Shown here piece after piece: positions 10,699 to 23,700 of a DNA stretch of 64,000 bases. Under the pieces are notes generated by a model. That model did no database searches. It was not told the DNA's origin and worked only from the letters and a program-made list of their open reading frames with translations. The DNA comes from Pempheris klunzingeri (lineage: Eukaryota; Chordata; Actinopteri; Acropomatiformes; Pempheridae). A program made the translations under genes and the position numbers. Where the stretch lies: the NCBI RefSeq assembly GCF_042242105.1, contig NC_092031.1, forward strand, positions 3,370,175-3,434,174, given 5' to 3'. Position 1 is the first letter of the stretch, and every line of letters begins with the position of its first letter.

Positions 10699-13600
10699 AT
10701 GGGGACAATCCCGAACGACATTAGGAGGCTTTTGGATGGTAAATTTCTTTATTTTTTTCCTGCTTTATAATGCTTGTTTGATACAGTACAGTTTTATCTC
10801 TTATTAAAGAAGAGTGTAATAATGGAAATATCGTAAAATCAACGAAATGATATTTAAAATTTGCCAATTTTACATTTTATTGCTCAGAAAATTCTCTGAT
10901 CTGAATCAAAAACTCTAAAGTACATAAAAAAACATCATATTTCTTCCCCTGTTATGTAGTGAGCTGTTCCCAACATGGTGGCACTGTGACATTCACTACA
11001 TTTGCATGCACTGCCAGGCCAGCAAACAGTACCTTTGGAAGAACATTTGCATAATGTCTGTCCATTTGTGTAATATGAGAGTGAGAGTATAAAGAAATTG
11101 AATCAGATAAGAGATGTAGGCCAACCTGTTCTGCAAGCATTGGCCTTTCTGTACTGAGTTATATTGCTACGACTTAAAATCAGGTTTGCATTGTAGGCCA
11201 ATACGTGGAATTTGCTGAAAGAAAATATTAATCAGAGCTATTTCCTTTCTGCAGACATTTGAAAATGTAATGTCTTATGGATTAATTTTCACAAGTCAAC
11301 GAAAAGCATGTTAAAAATGTCAGCCACCAATCATCGATGTAGAAACTGTCAACAAATGTGAAAAAGGCTTAGAGAAAAACAAAACTTTATGGGGATTAAT
11401 TTTCATCAGTGAGGCTTGATGTAATTTTTTAGTTTCAGTTTGAATAATATGTACAGGAAGTTATACTTTTTAAATTATCAAATACTTCTCCACAAAAACA
11501 AGCTGGAAGATGAAAACTACAAGGTTGTGATGTTGAAACGTGTTAAGCTAAAGCGTGTTAAACAGGTGCTCATGTAGTTGTCTTCTGTTTTGAGTATTAG
11601 AGATACGTGTAATCAGCCGATGAAATACTAGTCAGTTAAACCAGCTGTTACTATTAACTGTTGTGTTTAGTTACCCAGCCACACACATTGTCAGCCTCCC
11701 AGATTAATGCCTGGATTTAAACAAAGTGGGACAAAGATGACGTCTTGTAAAACAGCAAAGTCTGGCAGTATTTCCATCCATCTATCTCTTCAGGCTGCTG
11801 GTGCTAACGCTGCTAGCCACACTCGGCAGGGCAGCATGGCATCGTTTCATACTTTTAGACGGATCGACTAGGCTAAATTTACATTTTTGTTTTATCGACA
11901 GGGAAATTAGTCACTGGGAACATCCCTAATGAGTATACAGTGGCAGCACAGCCAGTTCTCAAAGTTTTCAGACTTGTATGTTGAATTTTATACCCCAAGG
12001 TTATTGTATTTAGTGACAATCAGCTTTGGGACCTAATTATGGGATTTTATCTTTGTACATAATTTGAGCAGTGATGAGGATTCTGTCTTACATTATACAC
12101 ATTATAAACCCAAACACGCTGTATATACTGTATACGTCCATATCCTGTCATATCCATCTACCTCATGTAGATAACGGTACCTGTACATAGTCATCTCATA
12201 TTTATTCCACCATATTTGTACTCTGCATCATTGCACTACTGTCTACTTCATATCTTTTGTTATAGTTAAATATATACTTTGAATATATTTTATATATTTA
12301 CAGTGTACATGGAGGTTAAATGCTTATGTTAAGTGTGTGTTTACTTTGTTCAGCTTGGTTGTTCTTGTTTCCCTGTTTGTCTGTTTATGTGTAAGCAAAT
12401 TCCTTCTGTGTTCACATACTTTGCCATTAAAGCTGATTCTGATCATATAAAGTTTTTGTGTGTCAGGAACAGTTTTATTCAGCGTGTTTGAATCCCTCAG
12501 AATTTGTGTCATTGTTATGAATGTCAGGCTGATAGTGTTTTCTGTTCTTTTCAGACTGCGAGCTGTTCGTATCGGATATCCTTCAGGACGAGGACCTCAG
12601 CGAAAGTGCCCAAGAGACACGGAAGGTCCTGCTAAATAACTTCAGGATCGTCCATGTAAGGTAGGATTTTAAGTCTAGAAGCAACATTAAGTCAGTGTTC
12701 AGCAAGAAACCCAGAAAGCTGCTTTACTGGTCAGATGTCACAGTGTAATTTCATGACACCATTATCTAACTGTTGCTGTTAATACCACAGAAGAAGCTGA
12801 ATTGTAGCTGCAATTGCTTTTAACACAGTTGACAAAATTCAATCTAATGGCGTCATCTTCAAGGCTGGTCTTGCTCTTATTTATTGTTATTAAAAGTTTT
12901 TTTTAAAGATCTCAGACTAATCTGCTTTGATCAGGATGATTTAACCTTAATGTATAACTTCCAAGTACAATGAGCAGTCCATGAACCTGAGACACTGAAA
13001 CTGTGTGCAGTGTGATAGTTTACTCCGGAAGCAACTCTACTGGTGTGCACAGCACAGTCAGAGACGTGTGCTTGTTTTGTAACCTGTGGTTTTGTGGTTT
13101 TCTGTGCAGAAAGCAATGCTGGAATAGAAGTGTGTGAAAAATGAAAGAAAATGGTGCAAAAGATTTTGATTAATGCTTGTTTGGATTTTACAGAAACCCT
13201 CAAGAATTCCCCTTCAGATGTAAGTAAAGTTACCCTGAATAATCTCTATCCTGACGTTTCAGCAGTGTGTGTGTGTTGAGGTTATTTTTTTTTACTTGAC
13301 TCACATCTGCTTTATCTCCCTCTATTTCACACACACATTTTCATATATACACACACTCAGCGGACTATAGGGAGGAAGATGGTTCTGATGACAACCGCAG
13401 TTCCAGTCTTGGTCGCTCTGCCCCATCAGACGATGCCTCAGTAGCCTCCGACTACCAGGATGATGGAGCCCCTGAGTGTAAGTTAAGAGTAGTCCGGATT
13501 CTGATTCCCCGTGTGTGTGTGTGTGATAATAATGCCTTTCAGTATCTGTGTGAACATGTGTTTCTGCTGAAAGGCGACAGTTTGCAAAGTAATTCTGCAC

Positions 13601-16600
13601 AGACACAGACAAAGGAAAAGGGTAAGAAAAAGAGGCATCAGAGCCACAGTAGACACTGCTGTATTCCTCTGAGGAAAACTAAACAAGTGCAGTTCTGACA
13701 CACGACCCTGGCCTACACCAGACCGCCACAGTGAGCGCTGTCAGACTCCCTTTTCTGTATATTGTTTTTCGGCCTCTTAATTTGAAAAAACACACCACAT
13801 GTGTGAAATTTCCCCCCTCTCTGGCCTCCTACCTCACTGCCTGGCTCCGGTGACATCAGTGACTCCTCCTACTCCTACTCTCCACTCCTGGCCAGTGTGC
13901 AGGTAGGCTGAAGCTGGAGAAAGAGGCTGGTGGTCCACAAAGTCCTGAATGGGGACCTAGAGCTCCCTCCAGTGGCCGATCCCGGGCTCCTGATCTGTCC
14001 CCTTGAGCTGTGCGTGTGGACTGTGGGAGGCACGGAGGCGGCCCACACAGAGAGGAGGCTTTGTAGCTGCAGGCTAATGCAGTGATTGATTGACCCCGAG
14101 CCCCTCTATTCTTTCACAACCGGGTTTGAAATACAACACTGTACCTGAGGGGCCATGTGTGTTCCATCCCTCTCTCCCTTTATCAATCTTTCTCTCTATC
14201 TTCCTTTCTCGGATTTGCCCTCCCTTCCATTCAGACTTTTTGTATTTCCTACTCTATGCGCCAGCTAATAGCCCTTGACGTGACATGCCGCAGGTGGGCA
14301 TTATTGACTCGGCTGCCTCAGGTGCCCATTTCTACCCTGCGCTTTTTTTTCATCTCCTTTCTTGAGTTAACGCTGGAATCGTGGAATTTCCCAGCAAGAA
14401 AAAAACAATAATGTGTTCGTTTTAATGCCAGCTGGATGTAGTCAAAAGCGATCTCCTTATTTGGAAATGGGTCCTCTGCCCACAGAAGAGTAACTACCGC
14501 CTTTCTGTGCAACTTTGGAAAAATAGAGTAAACAAATCAGGGCAGATGGTGAGAAGATAGACCACGAGACAATGATAATTCATTTTTTGGAATTGTTCAT
14601 TTCAGAATAAACAAGACGAGATTTCCTTGGGGAAACAAACAAAATCAACCTATAAAATGCTTTAAAATTTTCCCTTAAGGCTATAATGGTAACACGCCCA
14701 ACTACAAGCTTCGCCGTCTGTTACTGAGGAACACGATAGTTGTTAAAGCTCCAACATTGTGTCTACGCCATTGTCGGTGTTGGATGTGAGAAATAGTCAT
14801 TTATGCAGCACTACCAGAATTTTCTTTTTTTTTTAATTTGCATTTTTGTTTTGAATATCGACAGCTAATGTCCCTCGTTACTAAACAACTACACTTCAAA
14901 AAAAAAACCCACACACATTTTTATTGTCGGCTCGATAATCATAACATTTGATTCAGCAAGAAAAACGTCCTCCCCACAGCCCCGTGTCTTTTCATCACGG
15001 GGGGACTGAGACCATGTTAGCGCAGTGAATGGCCTGTGTCCTCGCTAAGAGGGCATGTGGAGTTCATAGTTCATTCTCTGTTCACTGCCGGCTGAAAGAA
15101 ATGGCTCACACTTTTCTGCTGCGTGATCCGTTTCAATGAAGAGGGAGTGTTTGCGGAAAATAATGGCACTTAATGAAATCAGTGGCATTTTTTGGAGGAA
15201 CAATCATCCATGGTGACGATTTGGGGTTTACTTAAATTTCCTTTTTTCTAACCCTAACCTTTTGTTGCAAAAATGAATGATAATTTTGTGATTTAGTGAA
15301 TAGTATGTAGCTATAAGAAGAAGGTAGAAAATAGAGTTTTTTTCTCCGTCTTGAGTTTAATTGTATCATTTTATTTGAGCCTACTGTACACAATAGAGAC
15401 TTTGTGACTTGGAGAATGAATTATCCGTGGTAATCGACTGCCTGCCTTCGCTGCTCTCTGTTCCCTAACCAGAGAGTGAGTGAGTGTGAAGTCGATGGCT
15501 GCTTTTACACGCAGGAGGAGCCTGTGCCGTTTGATTAGATGCGGTGGCCTGTTGTCTTCAGCGGACTGGGTGACACCAGATTTGTAATGGCTGACAGGAA
15601 CAGATGGAGCCTCCATTGTTAGCCTGGGTGTCTGCATGGTAATGTGAACTGAGTTTCACCCGCCGACCGCACCGGTGACCTGACCGCGCCTGCAGCCTCA
15701 CCCCAGCCTCGTCTGCCCCCTTCAGCACCCTCCACCCCTCTCTCTCTCTGCTATTTGAGGCTCACACACATTTTTTTCTCACTCTCCATCACACACTCTC
15801 TGCCATTCCAGTACATTTTGCATACATAAACAAATATATGCACAAAATTTCTCCCTCTGGCGTTTAGAATCGCTTTTACACACACACACACACACATGCA
15901 CAGACACAGATAGACCCCAGGAGACAGCCGGAGATGTGGGGCTTTTAGCCCCGTCATGTTGTTTGCAGGTCAAGTTTACGAAGTTGAAATGGCCTGTTTG
16001 TTTTTCTTTGATTGGGGGAGCACCGCTGGGCGCTCGGGATGTTTGGCTGGGAAGCTGCAGCGATGACAGAGCGCTGCAGGAAGAGCTTTGTTTCAGAAGG
16101 CGTGCAGGAAAGATGACGCTCTCAGATACCTTTCCCTCTTCTTCTTTGTGATCGTTATTATTCTGTCACGATGTACCATATAGCCTGTGTTTGCTCAGGT
16201 GTTGGTGTACGTCCTAAAGAATTTATTTACAAAACTCAGATTCCATTTGCGTGCTATTCTCTGCCTTCTCATATCAGGCCACTTTATCTGTTTGAGATTG
16301 GTGTTTTTGAATTATATGATCCCACATACAGTGATAATTTACTGTTTATATTGTGTTATATGTTATCTAATCATTTCAGATTTATAAGAAATGTCTTGGT
16401 GATTATTTAATTTGAGATATAGGCATGTGCAGCAATCATTTTGATTATTTTCTTGATTAGTTAATTAATCATTTAGACTATATTTTCTTTAAATTGCTTC
16501 TTTTTTATCCAAAGATTTTCATGTTGAAAAGCTGCATTTCCTTATAGTTTGGCATAATGACTTAAATGAGTAATCACTTATTAGTTGTAGCATCTAAAGG

Positions 16601-17715
16601 CAGGTGTGTTCTGGTGCGCAGAACTATTTAAAGAACGCAGGAATGTGGGTCCCGTCAGTGATTACTATGCCGGCCCAATTTCCTAAACCAATTACTTGCA
16701 ATAGAATGCAGTAGGATAACCAATTCGAAGTCATGTCTCGCTGTTGCCTATTTCTCATTTGAATATGAGGAGCCAATGCACAGTAACAACATTATTACAC
16801 GGTGCTGGTAAATAGAATATTAAATCTAAATTTTGTCATTTTGGCTGAAGCTCGGAAAAGCTATATAAAGTGAAGTGCCTCTGAAGGTCTCTCGGCTGGT
16901 GAAATAGGAAAAAAAAAAAAAAAAAAAAAGAAAGGATGCCAGCTGACGGATTGATGCTCCATTAGGGGGTTAATCAGCAATGTTTATAAGATGCCAACTG
17001 GCCCTTGTCTGTGTCTGAGGTCAAATTAAATCTTGGTGAAAGAGCACGTTTGTGGGTGCTTCACGGAGGATGAAATGGCATCGCAGACAAAATTATCGAA
17101 ACATTGCTAAATAAACCGCTCGGCAGCGTTTAACCAGTTTCTCTCTTGCATGCAGCACCTGGACAGTATTTTGGGTCTGCATAGATGACCTCCTCTGCTG
17201 GCCTGTGGTCATGCTGTCTGCCCACATACTGAACTTTTGACCTTTTAGCCTCTTGCTTGGCCAACCTGTGACCTGTCTGCACTCATTCCAGAGTTGTGTG
17301 AATGATTGGCCTTCCTGTCACAGATCAGTCACAAAGTTTCTTCAGACTCGGTGATAACCATCTACTGTATCCATCCGTCTGAATATCTGCCTGGAGATTA
17401 ATTTTTCACGGCATTCATCTGTGTACGGATTTCGTGACATTTGGATAGCGACGAGCGGCGAGTTTGCAAGGGAGGGAGGAATATGTTAACGACCTCCACT
17501 CTTCCTCGTTCTCCTTCACTCTCCTTTCCTTTCCTCCCTCAGTTGCTGTCTGTGTGCTTTTCTAGAAAGACACACACACACACACACACACATTACGAGG
17601 CAGGAGCAGGCTCTGTGCATCGCTGCGACTGCTGCTTGCCACCAGGGTTCAAAAGTTCACACTATTCCCCTAGGGCTACTGTGCTGCTGCAGATGCTGAT
17701 AGTCTTTTCTTTCTC

Positions 17716-17751
<36 letters not shown>

Positions 17752-20700
17752 CCTCTCCCGGCTGCCTTTCTCTCCCTCTCTCCCTCGCTGTTTACACTAT
17801 TAATCTTGTACACTCTCTCTCACACACTCACTCACACTGCCTGGCAAGAAGAGAGGGGCTTGAAGGGGGGATTTGGACGTATTTAACCGAAGGGCATCCA
17901 TCACTCTCATCTCCAGCTTCACCCCCACCGACAACCACACCGTGTAGTTTTTGCATCTTCCCGGTCTGTAAGCCCTCTGATGCTCTCCCCTCATTTGCTT
18001 TGTTTTATTGTTGCATTGCATATAATTACATCCCTCCGTTGCCTCTGGTGTAGCGTTGTGTTGAAACCCAGGGAAAACAGGCGAAGGTAAATGTGCAGCA
18101 GTCCATCTGTAAAGAGGCACATAGGCAGAATGCAAAGTGGGAAGCTGGGGCAGGGTGGCTCCTAATCTCCCCCAGAGCTGTCAATGTCACAGACAAATAG
18201 CAAAACTATCAGATGCGGCGGGTTCACCCAGAGGTTAGCGTTCCCAGGTACCTCCTGCATTCACTCCCTCTCTTTCTCCCCCTGCCTTGCAAATGAGAAT
18301 TTGATTTTGCCCTCCACTGGAATCCATTTCTGGAGATGAATGAAGTTTCAATGCCAAGCCCAGGTGGCCCCGCTGATTTCTTAGGGAAATAAATGGAGAT
18401 GGGAGAGATGTGTTGGCCTGTACACAGACAGTGACACGACGGCTCCCAATGCCTCTGGGATCCCTCTGTTTAATTGTTGCTGTAATGTAGCACTTTAAGG
18501 TCATTAACATGCCCTTGCGGAGTTATTCGAGGATGTTGAGGATGCATCCCTCTTTACGCCGGGATCTCCGCGTGGCTGGAAGAATTCAGCAGTGTATACG
18601 TGTGTGTGTGTGTGTGCCAAGTGGGACAGGGCTGCTGTGGGCTTGAATGCTGCTGGAAGATTGCTTATCTACATTGGAAATTTTTACCATTGATTCATAG
18701 TGGCCCGTGCTGTAAGTTGGCTTATCTCAAAGAAAAAGAATCAGGATCCAGTCGATTGGAAAAACATTTCTCACTAGAGGAAACATGTCCTGTTTGGCTG
18801 TGTGAAAATCAGTTGTATTTAAACAAAACCATTATGCAGTTACATAATTAACTTCAAAATATAACGTCTTAACACCAGGCTTGAATAAACATGGTTAAAT
18901 TATTGATTTTCAAATTTAGTAGTTTGATATGTTCAGTGATTCAGTTATTTTGGCTGCGTGCGGTAAGACGGTGAAAAATGTCTGCAAACATAATAAAAGA
19001 AAAAAAAAAAAACAATGTTACAAGTCTTGAGAAAAAACATTCATTAAATAATGATCATCCTTACTGTTTTATATTGCGTTGTATTTTTCTATGAGTCCAT
19101 TTGTATATTGTCACAAACTCAGTTTGAAACGACTTCTGCGGCAGTTACTGTCACAGCGGGTTGATTTACCGTTTTCCTCTGAATGAAGCACTGCAAAACG
19201 ATTTGGGTGCATTTTTATCTAATTTATTTACCTATTTATTTAAACAAACAAAAGAGATTTAAAAAAAAAAAAAAACTGTTAAAGTTTGCAAATTATAAAA
19301 CAAAGTTGAATAAGAGGAAAATCTTGTTTTCACAATTGTTTTATCATTATTTGACTTTCCCAGAAATGTTAATCGGTTGTATAAAATAATGTGTCTTGAA
19401 TTATATACGGGCACAATATTTGTGTGATTTCTGGTGTTGCAGCTATTTCAAAATGATCCACATTTCGTATTTAGAACATATTCCAATGTGTTCCAAAAAG
19501 GCCAAATCATGTAATTATTGAGCCATCACTCATATTTGTTTTTGAAGGACTGAATGGAAACCTGTTAAAAATATAATCAACATATCACAGTAATTATTTG
19601 CAGCTCAAAATTCAAAACGCAGTAAAATTTATGTTGACACTTAATAGGAAAAACTCCAATAAATCACCAGCTTTTTATTAACTGTTAATGGGAACTGTTG
19701 GATTTAATACGTTAAAAAATCTATAATTTGGTTCACTGAAAATAATTTAAATAAGTATGCGGACCTTAAGTGAAACCGCCTGCATCAGATTTAAAAAAAG
19801 ACACTAATTTCGACGAGCGTTTGGCCTCATTTTCCTCCACTTAACACATTTTCTGTAACACCTGTTGCCTGTGCACTTGCCGGTGATTTATGAAAGGATT
19901 CAAAGAATGATGGCGCCATATAATTGTTTATTGGCACAATATGTGGCAGTCGCTATGAAATAAGAGCAATTATATAAAAAGGTAATAGACTTGAGATATT
20001 GCTAAGAAAGCACAGTGCAATAACGCGGTCCTCGCCAACGTTTTTACTTACCATTATTGCTAAAATTAAATTTAAAGCATTTTAGAGAAAACAACAGAGG
20101 CATTTTAAAGTTGCAATAACTGTACATTGAAAGGGCGAGTGTGTTGATTTTTCTCTGAGTGTTTTTCCCTCCAGGCTCCATCGTTGACTGTGTTATATCC
20201 CGTTTTTATCACAGATGTTCAGGCTCTCCTTTGGGCCCGAACGCCTCCATTGTTAGTATTTATATTCTTAGTACTGTTTCTTTCTTTCCCCTCCCTTTTT
20301 GTCGGTCTGTGTCAGTGAAGCAGCTGAAAACCTTCCCCAGCGATTAGAGGATCATTGTATCTGCAGTTAAGCATTTGAATAGTAGTAGTAAATCTAGAAA
20401 AGAGAAATTCAGGGTCGCTGTATACGCTGCTTATGGCTGCCCAGGGGGAAGCCAATGTCACACCGTAAATTTAGCCCCTTAGTGTCTTTACAGTGGCCGG
20501 CCTGAGATGCTTGAATGTAGGAATAGAGCAAAAGGCAGCCTGGAATGACTTGACATCCTATTCCTACGTAGAGGCACAAAAATTTATTTTTTTTTCTCTT
20601 CCAAATTGCATCCAGCAACAACAGACGATAAAAGAGAAACACCAGAGATCTCTGCGTTGCATTATAGTTACTATGACTTAATTTCCAGAGTCCAAATCTG

Positions 20701-23700
20701 AATTTAAGAAAACCAAAACGCTGATATAAGATATTTACCTGATCATTTGTGTGTACATTAGTTTTTTTTTCTGTTCTATTAAGTGCTTCCCTCAGTCGTA
20801 AAGCTTTTATCTCTAGTCAGAGATTTGTTGTTTAACCTGATTGACATCCCTGATCCAAAAAAAATAAATAAATAAATCTCTAATCACTGCTGCATAAATT
20901 CCAGGTCCCATTAAACATTATTAGACGACGATGCAGGCATCATGCAGCCTGATATAATGCACTGCATGTTTTCTTTGGTTCAAACACATGCATTAGGAGG
21001 TTCTAAACACGGTTTATGTATCGATGACTGAAGTCTTAATCAAATCAGGGGGAGGAGAGGAGGGCAAGGAAGACATTCTGCCCTTAACCTCAGTGCCTCT
21101 CAGTCTCTCTCCTCCCTTTTGACGGCCGCCTCGCTGGAGGGACGCACAGCAGAGGCCTTCTACTGTAATGAGGAAAAATGTATCAATTTAGCTCGGCCTG
21201 CGCGCAGATTGAGCACCGGGTGGGTGAAGGTGCACCGAGTGAATCCTTTTTCCTAATCAAGGACAGTATCGAAGAGGATTGCGGTCTCGCTCGCTTCGTC
21301 TGTAGAGTCAGCAGCATTCCTTCCTGCAGCCCCCTCAGGGCCGGGGAGCCTCTCTCTGCCTTCTGTTTCACCTCATCAGCAGAGTTCACACGGGGGTCAG
21401 GTCCTGCCCCCTGATGCTGCATTCAATGCAATACCTCTTGCATCGAAAGGCACTGTGAGAGCCCCTGTGCTCAAGGACTAAGCCTAGGAGAAAGAAAACA
21501 TATGATAACTTGCTGATTTTGATTCCTACCTGTGCTGTAAGGAGGTGTCACCTCCCCTACTCACTCCTAAATCCAACAGATATATTAATCCCATTAAGTG
21601 GCCAGTGATGACTGATGAATTTCCCCACTGTGTTGTAGTTTTCTTTCTGGATTAAAAATACGATTCTGTCTTTCTTTAGTTATTTTATCGATATATGTAT
21701 TTATCTACCAGGAACAGCAGCAATAAATAACATTAGCGCAACAGTAATTAGCCAAATTTAGCTCCAAAAGCATCGATTTTATCCGTCAGTCTTTTGGTAG
21801 GTTGATGTTAAGAATTAAAACAAAAACAAAGTGTGATTAAAAAAAGCAGACTTGAGCTGAAATGACATGTTGGTTAATTGTTTTTTTCCGATAGAGAAAT
21901 TTATCAGCAACTGGTTTTCTGTTCAAGTCGTTCCTTGATGCGAATAAAACTGGGTTTTGGACTGTTGGTCGGATAAAACAAGCAGTTGGTGGATATTTTT
22001 TACTATTATACGACATTTTATAGACCAAACAATCAATCTACAAAAAATAATCAGATAATTGTTGGTCGTAGTCTTAAAGCAAACAAAAATGGCAGCAAAG
22101 CAAATACATTAGAATACAAAATAAATGAAAAGAAGCCCAATAAAAGCCGCTGTAGAACAGACACATTCAGCAATCGTGCCGATCTTAACTTCACAGCAAC
22201 ATATGAGAATAAACATTAAAAATGACTACAGTATGACCTTAGAACCACAAAGGACTTCAGAAATAGATGACTGTCAAGGACACACACACACAGAAAGAAA
22301 AAATAGAGCTGGTGCACATGACAAATACTGTTATAGAGACATAGGCAGACTTGAAATGCACCGAATAGACAATGATGGCCAGAGCAAGAGGGAAATATTG
22401 GCAGCTAATTTTGATTTTCCAAACATTTTGCCCTTTGCACACTTATATGCCAAACATCACAAAGACTTCTTTCACAATATGTATACAGTATAATATATAT
22501 ATTGTTAACATTGGCATGATTTTTAGGTTAAAAAAATCATTGTGTGCAACATTTTCTAACATGAAATAGCAGCACGGAGCCGCAAAAGAAGAAGGAAACG
22601 TTTTTCCGAGAGCCAATTTTTAAAAATCCAGATAAGGGGCTTTTTTTTCTCCATTTTTCTCCTTTATTTTTCCATGTAAGTGGCAAACTTAAATGTGTTT
22701 GATAGCTGTGATAAAATAGTGGTTCCTACTTTTGGAAGTGCACGTTCCCCTGCTGAGACTGAACTCTGCCAGTGCTGTCGCTCCGACTGTCTCAAAGAAA
22801 ACACACTAAAGCGAACGCTCACTTTCCTTCAGCCCCTCCATCTTCTGTAGCACCATCAACATCTTCAGTGCATTTCTTTTTTTTTGTGTGTGTTTTCATA
22901 TCATCTTTGTTGCATTATGACCACCGTTAGATCTAATGTAACATATTAGTCCTCCCACCCAACCATTTCCCTTCATTTTGATTCACTCTCTATCCAGCCT
23001 TTGATTGACTTTCAGCCTAAGTAAAGTGGATTTTAATGAGAGAATACATTAACTCCCTCTGGTCATGCTAACATAAATCAGCCTTTTCTTGCGGGATCAA
23101 CTGCTGAGCTCATAACACCATGCTGAGAGAGTGAGAATAACCAAATGAGAGATTGCGGCTGTGGCAAACTGCTGGCAGCTCAGATGCATTGTTGTGTATC
23201 CCCTCCGACTTTAAAACAACTTGAGGAAGGCAGCAGAACGGAGCACCTATCAGCACTCGGGTCAGCTTGCTTATGGAAATGCTCCTCTGTCAAGATCAAT
23301 TAAACACATATCTCTAGTCAATTTCTATTGATTATTTCCTCCCATTTGGAAATGGGGTGACTCATATCTTTTCCCCGCTGATGACCACTGAGAGCCGTTA
23401 GATTCAGTTAGCGCGGCCTATAGCAACTCCTCACCTTGATTTACAAAACACGTGACGCAACTCTAACATCACATCTATCCGCTTCTCTTTGTTGGTAATT
23501 GCACTCAACTAAATAGGTTATGCTGAAATATCAATAAATTGCCATCAAATTAATGTCAATACCAAAGCTGTGGATGGTGCTAATTAAAACGCAAAAGGGA
23601 TGAAAATGAAGTCATGGCATTTCCCTGAATAATTGATAACGCAATTTATGATTTTTATGAAAGAGTGCCGTCTGTCTGCGATTTTGATGAGGCCTTAATT

